64,000 nt of DNA from Enterococcus gallinarum NBRC 100675 (GTDB lineage: Bacteria > Bacillota > Bacilli > Lactobacillales > Enterococcaceae): positions 1 to 64,000 of the forward strand of contig NZ_BCQE01000017.1 in NCBI RefSeq assembly GCF_001544275.1, read 5' to 3'. The number at the start of each line of letters is the position of its first letter. Positions within the stretch are counted from its first letter, which is position 1. The translations under genes were made by a program, and so were the position numbers. Below the pieces are notes generated by a model that was not told the DNA's origin, searched no databases, and was given only the letters and a program-made list of their open reading frames with translations. Below, in pieces: positions 11,095 through 19,127 of this stretch.

Positions 11095-11262
11095 ATGAAA
11101 CGATTTCTTTCAGGTTTCTTAGTTGGTACAGTAGCAACTATCGCAGCTGCTGCTAGCGTAGTCATGACTGTCAAAAAACAAGTGATCGATCCAATTGACG
11201 AACAACAAGCACTAAATGAAGAAAAAAGAAAACGAGCTATGCGTAAAAGTGTCTCTCGTTAA
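11095..11262 (+). CDS. DUF3042 family small membrane protein
   Basis: A 55-residue protein with one N-terminal hydrophobic segment (about residues 4-24, FLSGFLVGTVATIAAAAS) followed by a charged tail ending RKRAMRKSVSR. Length and layout fit the DUF3042 family of Lactobacillales, whose function is unknown. It starts at an ATG seven bases after AGGTGGAG, stands alone on the plus strand divergent from galK, and ends in a bidirectional terminator. Confidence 0.8.
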   Translation: MKRFLSGFLVGTVATIAAAASVVMTVKKQVIDPIDEQQALNEEKRKRAMRKSVSR

Positions 11263-11265
11263 TAC

Positions 11266-11306
11266 AAAAACTGCCATTGAAGATTTTACTTCAATGGCAG
11301 TTTTTT
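11266..11306. terminator. Bidirectional terminator (DUF3042 / DUF488)
   Basis: Perfect stem ACTGCCATTGAAG/CTTCAATGGCAGT with A-run and U-run on both sides, serving the convergent genes. The stop codon of the DUF488 gene lies inside the hairpin loop. Confidence 0.9.
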
Positions 11307-11648
11307 CAATTCCTCAGCTAATACAACCGCTTGATTATGTGTTTCATCTTTTGCACCATAAACCAATGTCACGGTTTTGTGGTCTTTTACTATTTGTTGC
11401 AATGCTCTAAAGGCATCATCGGTTGGCTTCTTTTTTAGTTCTGCTAGGTATCTTTGACAAAACGCATCATAGCGCTCTGGATCATGACCAAACCATTTAC
11501 GCAATTCTGTACTAGGAGCAACCTCTTTCAACCAAGAATCAATCACCGCCACTTCTTTTTTGACGCCCCTTGGCCAGATTCGATCAACAAGGACCCGATA
11601 ACCATCTGTTGGTGCGGCAGCCTCGTATACACGTTTTACTTTAATCAT
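11286..11648 (-). CDS. DUF488 family protein
   Basis: A 120-residue cytoplasmic protein beginning MIKVKRVYEAAAPTDGYRVL and containing the DRIWPRG motif that marks DUF488 (YeaO-like) proteins. The family's biochemical role is not established. The ATG at 11648 has AAGGAG nine bases upstream and gives the usual family length. Longer open starts at 11708 and 11654 have worse spacing. It is a single gene between two terminators. Confidence 0.82.
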   Translation of the reverse strand: MIKVKRVYEAAAPTDGYRVLVDRIWPRGVKKEVAVIDSWLKEVAPSTELRKWFGHDPERYDAFCQRYLAELKKKPTDDAFRALQQIVKDHKTVTLVYGAKDETHNQAVVLAEELKKLPLK

Positions 11649-11688
11649 TTCCATCCACTCCTTTGAATCTACCTTAACACATTCTTTC

Positions 11689-11806
11689 AAAAAAAAGACC
11701 GAGTCCATGATGACAAGATCCTTAGTTACAGCTGTTGAATGGTTTCTAACGACTCATTCTTGCGCCTCTTAGGAACATCTTGTTTGATCATTGATCTCAG
11801 TCTTTT
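11689..11806 (-). terminator. Long nested-hairpin terminator after the rhodanese-like gene
   Basis: Arms at about 11697-11721 and 11772-11804 pair imperfectly over roughly 25-30 bases (AAAAGACTGAG.../...GACTCGGTCTTTT). They enclose about 50 bases, and eight U residues follow on the minus strand. It ends the yqgN-to-rhodanese operon. The long loop is shared with other terminators in this window. Confidence 0.72.
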
Positions 11807-11812
11807 GATTAA

Positions 11813-12211
11813 TTAACTAGTTTTCTTTTTCGTTTTTCCGCTCCAGCCTTCATAGCCTTCTTTTAGAATGTAAACTTCTTTAAACCCTTCTTTGCGAAGT
11901 TTATTCGCAGCACGGATACTTAGAGATTTACGGGTATCATATAAGTAGATGGGCTGATCTTTCCGAAATGCGCTAAACGAATTTGTTAATACCGTGAATG
12001 GGATATTTCGTGCACCTAAGATATGACCGGCATCGAACTCATTTTTCTCCCGCACATCAATCACTTGTGCTTTTTTCATGCCATTTTTAAATTCTTCTTC
12101 GGAAATGATTTTGGCTGATCGTCTTCCCATAATTTGGAAGTACGCCCAATTCAATGCGATTGCCAATAAAATCAATCCTAAAATAATATTAATCCAGTTC
12201 CAAACAGACAT
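11813..12211 (-). CDS. Membrane-anchored rhodanese-like protein without catalytic Cys
   Basis: A 132-residue protein with an N-terminal membrane helix (about residues 6-26), then a rhodanese fold seen as QVIDVREKNEFDAGHILGARNIPF. The loop where active rhodaneses hold the sulfur-carrying Cys reads YLYDTRKSLSIRAA, with Asp92 instead of Cys. It is therefore unlikely to be a sulfurtransferase and may be a binding or scaffold domain facing the cytoplasm. It follows the glucokinase gene by 15 bases and closes that operon, an arrangement common in Lactobacillales. Confidence 0.85.
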   Translation of the reverse strand: MSVWNWINIILGLILLAIALNWAYFQIMGRRSAKIISEEEFKNGMKKAQVIDVREKNEFDAGHILGARNIPFTVLTNSFSAFRKDQPIYLYDTRKSLSIRAANKLRKEGFKEVYILKEGYEGWSGKTKKKTS

Positions 12212-12226
12212 CTTACCTATTCCTCT

Positions 12227-13192
12227 CTACTTTGCAAATTGTAATGCTAATGACGCAGCGCCGATCACACCAGCATCATTCCCTAACTCAGCTAATTTGA
12301 TTTCCGTGCTTTCCGTTACTTGCGGGAATGTGAATTCTGCAAAGTAAGCTGCTACACGACTACGTAAAAATTCACCTGCTGCTGAGACACCGCCACCCAG
12401 TACAATACTTGAAGGATTCAGTGTATTGCCCAAGTTTCCACAAGCAAGGCCTAAATAGAAGCAGACTTTATCTACTACCATCAATGCAAACGGATCTTTC
12501 GCTTGGGCCGCTTCAAAAATATCTTTGCTGGAAATGTCTTCGCCATTATCCAGATTTTTTTTCAATTCAGAATCGCCAGCATACTCTTCCGCCAAATGTC
12601 TCGCTACCCGAACGACACCCGTCGCACTTGACACGGTCTCTAAACAACCACGTTTCCCGCAAGTACATTCAAATCCTTCTGGATCTACAGTAATATGGCC
12701 GATTTCTCCTGCACATCCTGCTACACCATGCAAAAGTTGTCCTTCCATGATGATTCCACCGCCAACGCCTGTACCGAGGGTGATAAAGATCACATCCGGA
12801 TTGTTATCACCTGCGCCTTTCCAGCGTTCGCCTAACGCAGCAACATTGGCATCGTTATCGATAGCAAAAGGAATCCCTGTCCCTTTTTCAATCGCTTCTT
12901 TGACAGGTTGCAGCGTTTTCCAGTTCAAATTGTAAGCACCGATAACTGTTCCTTTTTTGCGATCGACACTTCCTGGAGTCCCCATACCGATCCCAATGAA
13001 GTCTTCTGCTTTCATGCCATATAAATCCAGACGATGATTGATTGATGCAATGATCTCTGGTACGATGTGAGAACCCTCATCAAGAATATTGGTATCGATA
13101 CTCCATTTTTGTTGAATCTCTCCTTCAGAAGTCAACACAGCAAACTTGACTGTTGTTCCTCCTAGATCAATCCCGATGATTTTTTTGTCCAT
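12227..13192 (-). CDS. glk: Glucokinase (ROK family)
   Basis: Phosphorylates free glucose to glucose-6-phosphate, for example glucose released inside the cell from disaccharides. The 321-residue ROK protein has the DLGGTTVKFAV phosphate loop, the catalytic DNDANVAALGE stretch, and the GTGVGGGI motif. The ROK zinc motif CTCGKRGCLE is present with all Cys. The ATG overlaps the TGA of yqgQ; a GTG one codon earlier is an equally spaced alternative. It sits in the conserved yqgN-rhomboid-yqgQ-glk cluster. Confidence 0.95.
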   Translation of the reverse strand: MDKKIIGIDLGGTTVKFAVLTSEGEIQQKWSIDTNILDEGSHIVPEIIASINHRLDLYGMKAEDFIGIGMGTPGSVDRKKGTVIGAYNLNWKTLQPVKEAIEKGTGIPFAIDNDANVAALGERWKGAGDNNPDVIFITLGTGVGGGIIMEGQLLHGVAGCAGEIGHITVDPEGFECTCGKRGCLETVSSATGVVRVARHLAEEYAGDSELKKNLDNGEDISSKDIFEAAQAKDPFALMVVDKVCFYLGLACGNLGNTLNPSSIVLGGGVSAAGEFLRSRVAAYFAEFTFPQVTESTEIKLAELGNDAGVIGAASLALQFAK

Positions 13193-13401
13193 CACTTATT
13201 TTCCTCCCGGCTTTCTTCAATCCGATGTTCACGCTTTAAAATGCGCCAAGCGGTCAAATAGGTATCTCGATCGATCAAACGGCTGTCATAAAGATTTTTG
13301 ACTTCCATCTGAATCAACTCGATATCATAGATTCGCTTGCCAACATAAATATAGACACCAAATTGTTTCAATAGTTGTTGTACGTCATATAACGTTTCCA
13401 T
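13192..13401 (-). CDS. yqgQ: YqgQ family protein (DUF910)
   Basis: A small (69-residue) helical cytoplasmic protein, METLYDVQQLLKQFGVYIYV at the start, matching the YqgQ/DUF910 family of Firmicutes. Its function is unknown, although the family is almost always beside glucokinase and a rhomboid protease, as here. ATG 13401 is chosen because AGGAAG lies seven bases upstream, and the GTG two codons earlier would overlap it. Confidence 0.85.
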   Translation of the reverse strand: METLYDVQQLLKQFGVYIYVGKRIYDIELIQMEVKNLYDSRLIDRDTYLTAWRILKREHRIEESREENK

Positions 13402-13419
13402 AAACACACTTCCTGCTTA

Positions 13420-14100
13420 TTATACAAGTATTTGATACTTTTTTAAACCATATATCACAAAAACTGCCAGTAAAAAAAGAAAAACAATGGCGGAAAGAAT
13501 GCGGGTATGAATCGAATATTTCCCGAAGTTCTTTGGTAAAGCCAATGCATTGCCTAAGATGAATCCTCCTAAGATTCCTCCGACATGTCCCCAAATATCA
13601 ATCGATTGATCAAATAGACCAAATACGAAATTCAAAACAACGAACAATGCAAATTGACGAACCATCGCTTGGATCTGGTAATCATTCTTAAAGTGGAGTC
13701 CCAGAATCAGAAAAGCACCAAACAGACCAAACAATGACGTGCTCGCACCTGCAGATTGTACACCGGCCTGATTAAAGGCAAAACTCATCGCGTTCCCCAT
13801 AATCCCACTCATCAAATACAAAATGAAGAAACGAGTATGACCGTAGATGGCTTCCACCTGTTGTCCCATAAAATAAAGAATAACAGAATTCACTGCAAAA
13901 TGAGCGAGACCAAAGTGAATGAAAATCGGCGTTACAAAACGCCAATACTCGTTCATGTAAGCAACATAAGGGCCAAACATCACCCCCATCACTTGAGTCA
14001 TCGGACTAATATAGCCGATAATAAAGACTAACGTCTGGATGGCTAAAAACGTATAAGTAAAGATTGGACGATTAAGCCAGCGTTTCATTTGTTTATTCAT
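13420..14100 (-). CDS. gluP: Rhomboid family intramembrane serine protease
   Basis: Integral-membrane serine protease, homologous to B. subtilis GluP/YqgP. The 226-residue protein has about six hydrophobic segments. The catalytic Ser is Ser120 in GASTSLFGLFGA, and the catalytic His is His172 in WGHVGGILGG. The conserved HFGLAHFAVN stretch with its own His-Asn pair is near residue 62. It lacks the C-terminal TPR region of B. subtilis GluP. It overlaps the 5-FCL gene by eight bases, so the two are translationally coupled. Substrates are unknown. Confidence 0.93.
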   Translation of the reverse strand: MNKQMKRWLNRPIFTYTFLAIQTLVFIIGYISPMTQVMGVMFGPYVAYMNEYWRFVTPIFIHFGLAHFAVNSVILYFMGQQVEAIYGHTRFFILYLMSGIMGNAMSFAFNQAGVQSAGASTSLFGLFGAFLILGLHFKNDYQIQAMVRQFALFVVLNFVFGLFDQSIDIWGHVGGILGGFILGNALALPKNFGKYSIHTRILSAIVFLFLLAVFVIYGLKKYQILV

Positions 14101-14659
14101 TGTCTACTCCTTTTTCTCCGAAAGAAACTTTATCAGTGATTATTTTCTGGACCGGAATATCAAAAGAATCAGGTTGCCACCGGGCATCAAATTGTTCTGC
14201 AAAAACCAATGACACAGTTTTCCCTTGGAAATCTGCCAGAAACCGATCATAATAACCGCCGCCAAAACCAATCCGGTATCCCTCAAGAGAAAAAATCAAA
14301 CCAGGAACGATCAAAAGATCCAGATCCAATGCATCGATTTTTGTTTGAGAAAGAGGCTCTTCTACCCCAAAACTGGAAAGCTGATATTCTGTCTGTGGCT
14401 CTACTTGATAAAAGTGAAGTTTCTTTCCCACAGATCGTGGCACGGCAATTTGTTTGCCAGAGTGAAATCCGCGCTCAAAAATTAGCTTTGTATCAAATTC
14501 AAACGGCAATGACCGAATCACGCCAATGGATTCTGCTTCGAGCCACTCTTTGGAAGCAAACAACAAAGACTGAATGATCCGCTCTTTAGTTTGCTTTGCT
14601 TGTGGATCCAGTTGCTTGAGTCGGGTTAGCCCTTGTTCACGCAAAATTTTTTTATCCAT
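14093..14659 (-). CDS. 5-formyltetrahydrofolate cyclo-ligase
   Basis: Converts 5-formyl-THF to 5,10-methenyl-THF with ATP, rescuing this storage folate. The 188-residue protein (YqgN type) has the family signature DLLIVPGLIFSLEGYRIGFGGGYYDRFL, which forms the ATP and folate site. ATG 14659 follows AGGAG by ten bases. The longer frame from 14704 adds 15 residues that run into the upstream terminator region. It heads the operon with rhomboid, yqgQ, glk and the rhodanese-like gene. Confidence 0.93.
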   Translation of the reverse strand: MDKKILREQGLTRLKQLDPQAKQTKERIIQSLLFASKEWLEAESIGVIRSLPFEFDTKLIFERGFHSGKQIAVPRSVGKKLHFYQVEPQTEYQLSSFGVEEPLSQTKIDALDLDLLIVPGLIFSLEGYRIGFGGGYYDRFLADFQGKTVSLVFAEQFDARWQPDSFDIPVQKIITDKVSFGEKGVDNE

Positions 14660-14712
14660 AATTAACCAACTCCTACTCCGAATAGTACCAAAAACCGGAC
14701 TCAAATAGCAAA

Positions 14713-14742
14713 CGCAATCGTGAAAAAATTCTCACGACTGCG
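14713..14742 (-). terminator. Hairpin at the end of the siderophore transporter operon
   Basis: Stem CGCAGTCGTGA/TCACGATTGCG on the minus strand. It includes the stop codon of the last permease gene, and the U-tract is weak (GTTTGCTATTT). On the plus strand it is followed by TTTTTT. Confidence 0.6.
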
Positions 14743-15712
14743 TTTTTTGACGAATCAGCAAAAACAAAAAGTACGGAGCACCAATGATCGCAATCACGAT
14801 ACCAGCAGGAATTTCGCCACTTTGTAGTAAAAGACGGCCGACTGTGTCGCTGACTAGTACCAAAATAGCACCAATCATTCCCGCTGCTATCAATGCCCAA
14901 CGAGATTCTTTGCCAATCAATCGTTTAGCGATATGGGGCGCTAACAAACCAATAAAAGATAAGTTTCCAGTATAGCCAACACTGCTTGCGGCCAGGCCAA
15001 TCGCTACGAACAATAAACCGGTACGCAAAAGATTTAGGGGAACGCCTAAACTGATCGCCTGTTCTTCTCCAAAACCCAGCAAATTGATCAAAGGTGTAAT
15101 CAAGAATGCCAACAATCCTAGAAACAAGAACCAAGGCAACAAACTTAGCACTTGCGTCCACGAAGTTCCCCAGATAGCCCCCGAAAGCCATGCCGTAACA
15201 AAACTATATCGTTCTTTTGACAATTGAACAGTCAATAATAACGACGCAGAAGCAAGTCCAGCATTAATAGCAATTCCAGATAATAAAATCCGCTCCATTG
15301 AAAGCAGCTGCCGCTGTTTATAAGCGATAGCATAGACTAGCAGTGCAGCTAATAGTCCGCCGATCATACCAATTAGTGGTAACAGCTGGGAGCCCTGGGC
15401 ATAAAAGCCTAAGTAGAGCATGACACATAAGCCAGCTCCATTATTGATTCCTAAAATACTTGCATCCGCCAACTCATTTCTAGTTACTCCCTGTAACAAA
15501 AAACCTGAGAAGCCAAACGCACTTCCAGCAATCAGTGCCAGTACTGCTCGAGGAAGTCGGAAATCGAAGAATATCAATGACTGGCTAGCTGTTAGAGTTT
15601 GCTGCCAAAGAGCGAGCCAGAGATCAAAAGAAAAGAATGTCTTTCCCACCATGATACTGCCACAAAACGCCAGAAGAACCAAAACAAAAAGGATACCGAT
15701 TTTTTTCTTCAT
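14732..15712 (-). CDS. Iron-siderophore ABC transporter permease (FecCD family), second subunit
   Basis: Membrane subunit of a ferric-siderophore importer. The 326-residue FecCD/BtuC-type permease has many hydrophobic helices. It carries the family motifs FRLPRAVLALIAGSAFGFSG near the N-terminus and VGYTGNLSFIGLLAPHIAKRL near residue 240, the latter being the coupling region that contacts the ATPase. It overlaps the preceding permease gene by four bases. With the neighbouring permease it should form a heterodimeric channel comparable to FhuB/FhuG or FecC/FecD. Confidence 0.93.
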   Translation of the reverse strand: MKKKIGILFVLVLLAFCGSIMVGKTFFSFDLWLALWQQTLTASQSLIFFDFRLPRAVLALIAGSAFGFSGFLLQGVTRNELADASILGINNGAGLCVMLYLGFYAQGSQLLPLIGMIGGLLAALLVYAIAYKQRQLLSMERILLSGIAINAGLASASLLLTVQLSKERYSFVTAWLSGAIWGTSWTQVLSLLPWFLFLGLLAFLITPLINLLGFGEEQAISLGVPLNLLRTGLLFVAIGLAASSVGYTGNLSFIGLLAPHIAKRLIGKESRWALIAAGMIGAILVLVSDTVGRLLLQSGEIPAGIVIAIIGAPYFLFLLIRQKTQS

Positions 15713-16692
15713 AGCTGTTCCCTCCGAATCTTCACTAATAAGAAAGGAACCCCAATCAAAGCCATCATGATTCCAAAAGGCGTTTCAAAAGGTGGCTGAA
15801 TGATTCGTCCTACCCAATCTGCCAAGATTACCAGTATTCCCCCCGCCACTATCGTCAAAGGTAAGATCATTTGATAATTTTTGCCAATCAGTCCGCGAAT
15901 CACATGAGGGACCATCAATCCAATAAAGCTGACCGGTCCCACCAGTGAAACAGCCATCCCGGCTAATAGAACAACTACGGCTAAAGAAACAAGTCGAATC
16001 CGTTCAGGATGTTTGCCTAAAGAGATTGCCGTCTCATCTCCCATAGCCAGCAAATTCAAAGACTTTCCGAGTCCTAGGATGATGAAGAGCGCCACCAGAT
16101 AAATAGGGGTGATCACTTGTAATTGTGTCCACGTTACATTTGCTGCACCGCCAATAAACCAAAAGGCCAAATCTTGATTCAAATCAAATTGTAAAGACAA
16201 TACTTGACTAATCGCAGAAAAAAAAGAACTCAATGCAACACCCGCTAGAATCAATCCAGTCGGCGTCATACCGATCCTTGAATACTTCGTCAACAAAAAT
16301 AAAAAAGAAGTAGCTAGAAAAGCGCCTAAGAAAGAAAACAACGCAGCCTGATTCGGTTGTAGTGAGGGAAACAGGATAAATGCAACGGCTAATCCGACTG
16401 CAGCCCCACTATTGATTCCTAGTAAACCGCTATCTGCTAGCGAATTTTTAGTGACTCCTTGCATGATGGCACCAGTTACAGCAAAACAGCTGCCAACAAT
16501 AAATGAAGCACAGATCCGCGGCAAACGGATATTTCTAATCACTTGATGGGTTTGATTTTCTGGATCAAATGCACGAAAGGCCTCTTTAATAGTTATTAAA
16601 GGAATATCAGCTGCTCCTTGCGTCAATGCCAGAAAAAACACAGCAACCAATAATCCGCTTAGAACAAGCAAAAGAATCGTAAATTTCTTCAT
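15709..16692 (-). CDS. Iron-siderophore ABC transporter permease (FecCD family), first subunit
   Basis: A 327-residue BtuC-like permease. Family motifs are IRLPRICASFIVGSCFAVTGAIMQG-type N-terminal residues and LVGPVSFIGLMVPHVIRGLIG near 245. It is translationally coupled to the ATPase gene upstream (four-base overlap) and to the second permease downstream. The operon order ATPase-permease-permease, with a divergent lipoprotein gene, and its Fur boxes indicate iron-siderophore rather than cobalamin or haem import. The ligand is not determined. Confidence 0.93.
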   Translation of the reverse strand: MKKFTILLLVLSGLLVAVFFLALTQGAADIPLITIKEAFRAFDPENQTHQVIRNIRLPRICASFIVGSCFAVTGAIMQGVTKNSLADSGLLGINSGAAVGLAVAFILFPSLQPNQAALFSFLGAFLATSFLFLLTKYSRIGMTPTGLILAGVALSSFFSAISQVLSLQFDLNQDLAFWFIGGAANVTWTQLQVITPIYLVALFIILGLGKSLNLLAMGDETAISLGKHPERIRLVSLAVVVLLAGMAVSLVGPVSFIGLMVPHVIRGLIGKNYQMILPLTIVAGGILVILADWVGRIIQPPFETPFGIMMALIGVPFLLVKIRREQL

Positions 16693-17480
16693 GTGTTGGC
16701 TCCTAATTCATAGGTCAAAAGCAACGGTTTCGAACTATTGGGAAACGTACCTAAAACGGCTTCGATAGCGAACAATTGTTGGAGCCATGAATGTGTCAAA
16801 ACTTCTTCTGGTGTCCCCCAAGTCATTAATTGACCTTCTTTTAAGGCAAAAATATAATCAGAAAATCGAGATGCATGATTCAGATCGTGAATCGACATAA
16901 TAATCGTTTTCCCATATTTTTCATTGATTCGTTTTAACAATAACAGCACTTCTAATTGATGTGCCGGATCTAAAAAAGTCGTCGGTTCATCTAAGATAAC
17001 AATCTCTGTATCTTGTGCCAAAGCCATAGCGATCCAAACCCGCTGTTTCTGACCTCCTGAAAGCGTATGAATACTAGCATCCGCTAGTTCGGTCAAATCT
17101 GTCGCAGCTAATGCCCATTCAATGGCTTGATAATCTTTTGCGGTCAACCGACCTAACCCTTTTTGATAAGGAAAACGACCATAAGAAACGATCTCTCGAA
17201 TGGTTAAGCCGATGGAAGAATCACTGACTTGTGACAACAAAGCAATCTGGCTTGCGACTTCCTTTGTTTTGATTGTTTGTAGATTCTGTTCATTTAGATA
17301 AACTTCCCCTTCCATAGGTAGCAGAATTCGGGCTAATGCTTTTAGAAAAGTCGACTTGCCACTACCATTAGGACCGATCAAACCAATGATCTTCCCTTCT
17401 GGGATGTCGATTGTTATCTTTTGCACAATTTTTTGTTTTTGATAGCCGACAGTCAAATCGACCGTGCGTAAGTTTGCCAT
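16689..17480 (-). CDS. Iron-siderophore ABC transporter ATP-binding protein
   Basis: Cytoplasmic ATPase (263 residues, FhuC/FecE type) powering the two adjacent permeases. Walker A GPNGSGKST is near residue 37, the Q-loop LLSQ near 84, the signature LSGGQKQR near 138, Walker B IVILDEPTTFLD near 158, and the switch His in SIHDLNHA near 196. It starts 37 bases from a promoter overlapped by a perfect Fur-type palindrome, so iron repression is expected. Confidence 0.95.
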   Translation of the reverse strand: MANLRTVDLTVGYQKQKIVQKITIDIPEGKIIGLIGPNGSGKSTFLKALARILLPMEGEVYLNEQNLQTIKTKEVASQIALLSQVSDSSIGLTIREIVSYGRFPYQKGLGRLTAKDYQAIEWALAATDLTELADASIHTLSGGQKQRVWIAMALAQDTEIVILDEPTTFLDPAHQLEVLLLLKRINEKYGKTIIMSIHDLNHASRFSDYIFALKEGQLMTWGTPEEVLTHSWLQQLFAIEAVLGTFPNSSKPLLLTYELGANT

Positions 17481-17500
17481 ATCTTTCCCTCAAAATTCTA

Positions 17501-17545
17501 TTGATAATGATTATCAATTATGACGGTTTTCCTTCTATCCGTCAA
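17501..17545 (-). promoter_or_regulatory. Promoter and Fur box of the siderophore permease operon
   Basis: On the minus strand, TTGACG (17540-17545), 17 bases and CATAAT (17517-17522) form the promoter. The palindrome TTGATAATGATTATCAA (17501-17517) sits immediately downstream of, and touching, the -10. It matches the Gram-positive Fur 7-1-7 consensus TGATAATNATTATCA. Iron-loaded Fur should therefore block transcription of the ATPase and permease genes. Confidence 0.85.
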
Positions 17546-17570
17546 TGCTTCAAAGCAAAAAAACTAGGGA

Positions 17571-17629
17571 TTGACAAACCGCTTTTTCTTCGTGATAATG
17601 GCAAAAAGAAGGTGAGAATGATTCTCATT
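17571..17629 (+). promoter_or_regulatory. Promoter and Fur box of the siderophore-binding lipoprotein gene
   Basis: TTGACA (17571-17576), a 17-base spacer and GATAAT (17594-17599) make a strong plus-strand promoter. A second Fur-type palindrome, TGAGAATGATTCTCA (about 17613-17627), lies just after the expected start point. Each divergent promoter of this locus therefore has its own operator. Confidence 0.82.
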
Positions 17630-17650
17630 TATCCTATAAGGAGGAACCTA

Positions 17651-18604
17651 ATGAAAAAACGAACCACAAAAACACTTTTTTGGCTGTCTTGTGCTCTGAT
17701 TAGCTTAACAGCATTGAGTGCTTGTTCAGCTAATTCCAATAATACCAAGTCATCTTCCTCAGCTGAGACGGCAACACTGAAAGATGCGGCTGGACATGAA
17801 GTAACAATCCCCGATGATCCAAAGCGAATCATTGGCAGTTATTTAGAAGATTACTTAGTAGCCTTGAACGTCACACCTGTAGCGCAATGGACCGTTGGTA
17901 ATAACAGTGATCAAGGCTATTTGCAAGAGAAACTAAGTGATGTACCAAGGATCAACTACGACTTGCCCTATGAGGACGTCTTAAGTTATGAACCAGACTT
18001 GTTGCTGATCGACAGCAATACGATGGTTGAAGGGGATAAATATGCACAATACAGCAAAATCGCCCCTACTTATGTAGTCAAAAATGGTGAGGATGTCTCT
18101 TGGCGAGACCGTTTGACAGATATCGCAAAAGTTCTTCATAAAGAAGATCAAGCAAAAACCGTAGAAAAAGACTATGATGACTTAGTAAAAACAACTAAGC
18201 AAGAATTTTCAGGTAAAATCAATGGGAAGTCGGTGGCTGTTCTCTGGGTCACCAACAATTCTGCTTTTATGGTTGCTGACGACCGTTCCAGCGGTCAGCT
18301 CCTCTATCATGAACTAGGATTCTCTGTACCGCCACTTGTTTCTGAGATCAGCAAAACAGCAACAGCTGACTGGTCTGCCGTTTCTTTGGAGAAATTAGCT
18401 GAATTAGATGCTGATTACATGATTCTAGTAAATAGCGATCAAGGCGCCGACTTTTTCAAAGACCAAGTTTGGCAAAATCTTAAAGCGGTCAAAGAAGGAA
18501 ATCTTTGGGAGTTTGGACCTGAATCCAGCTGGCTGTATAACGGCCCGATTGCTTATACAAAAATGATCGAAGACGTGAAAAATAAATTGGATGAAAATAG
18601 TTGA
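17651..18604 (+). CDS. Iron-siderophore ABC transporter substrate-binding lipoprotein
   Basis: Extracellular ligand-binding component of the importer encoded divergently. The 317-residue precursor has a lysine/arginine-rich start, a hydrophobic signal region and a lipobox LSAC, with lipidated Cys25. A Ser/Asn-rich tether leads into a two-lobed FhuD/FepB-like domain beginning LKDAAGHEVTIPDDPKRII. Start ATG 17651 has AAGGAGG six bases upstream; the much longer open frame from 17411 runs through the promoter and is rejected. The ligand is unknown. Confidence 0.93.
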   Translation: MKKRTTKTLFWLSCALISLTALSACSANSNNTKSSSSAETATLKDAAGHEVTIPDDPKRIIGSYLEDYLVALNVTPVAQWTVGNNSDQGYLQEKLSDVPRINYDLPYEDVLSYEPDLLLIDSNTMVEGDKYAQYSKIAPTYVVKNGEDVSWRDRLTDIAKVLHKEDQAKTVEKDYDDLVKTTKQEFSGKINGKSVAVLWVTNNSAFMVADDRSSGQLLYHELGFSVPPLVSEISKTATADWSAVSLEKLAELDADYMILVNSDQGADFFKDQVWQNLKAVKEGNLWEFGPESSWLYNGPIAYTKMIEDVKNKLDENS

Positions 18605-18740
18605 TTTCAATCAAAAATTCGTCAAGTAAAATTACTTAACAAATTTCATTAAACTACTAGCATTCCTTTGCCAAACATGCTATTATATTTTAGTCTGAGA
18701 GAAATCTTAGAGGATTCTTGAATATATGGGAGGGAAAAAC

Positions 18741-18890
18741 ATGCGCGTAAACATCACATTAGAGTGCACTTCTTGTAAAGAACGCAACTACTTAACAAAC
18801 AAAAACAAACGTAACAATCCTGATCGTTTGGAAAAGAAAAAATATTGCCCACGTGAAAGAAAAGTTACTTTACACCGTGAAACAAAATAA
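18741..18890 (+). CDS. rpmG: 50S ribosomal protein L33
   Basis: A 49-residue large-subunit ribosomal protein, [19 protein letters not shown] at the start and VTLHRETK at the end. L33 exists in zinc-binding four-Cys and Cys-free forms. Here Cys9, Cys12 and Cys36 remain but the fourth ligand position is Glu39 (CPRE), so zinc binding is uncertain. The gene has a strong GGGAGGG ribosome-binding site and stands alone with its own terminator. Additional rpmG copies elsewhere are expected in this group but not visible here. Confidence 0.93.
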   Translation: MRVNITLECTSCKERNYLTNKNKRNNPDRLEKKKYCPRERKVTLHRETK

Positions 18891-18899
18891 TTCATTTTA

Positions 18900-18950
18900 A
18901 GTCGACTGCACTTGCTGATAATCAAGCATTGCAGTCGGCTTTTTATTTTT
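18900..18950 (+). terminator. Terminator of rpmG
   Basis: Stem GTCGACTGCA/TGCAGTCGGC (18901-18910, 18930-18939) followed by TTTTTATTTTT. Confidence 0.9.
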
Positions 18951-19001
18951 GTGCTATCCCCATAAGTTCACTTTAAAATAGATAGATGACAAAAGCGTAA
19001 G

Positions 19002-19127
19002 TTGTTTTTAATTGTTAAAAATGCTATTTTTCAACTACAGGATAAATATGCGCATAAATAATAATACAGAAAGGGAAAGTATAGAATCAAAGAAAGCTTT
19101 GCTTACCCCCATATTCCCTTTTTTTAT
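19002..19127 (+). ncRNA. Candidate small RNA between rpmG and the kinase gene
   Basis: A possible promoter TTGTTT-17-TATTTT (19002-19030) is followed about 40 bases later by a hairpin, AAGGGAA...TTCCCTT (19071-19120), with seven U residues. That terminator has no gene in front of it on the plus strand, because rpmG already has its own. A transcript of roughly 85-90 bases would result. A 36-codon frame starting 19048 crosses the terminator and lacks a good ribosome-binding site, so it is not called. Both signals are only moderately strong. Confidence 0.35.

Noticed and set aside
17411-17650. N-terminal extension of the siderophore-binding lipoprotein
   Set aside because: The extra frame covers both promoters and Fur boxes. 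A signal peptide and an excellent ribosome-binding site fix the start at 17651.
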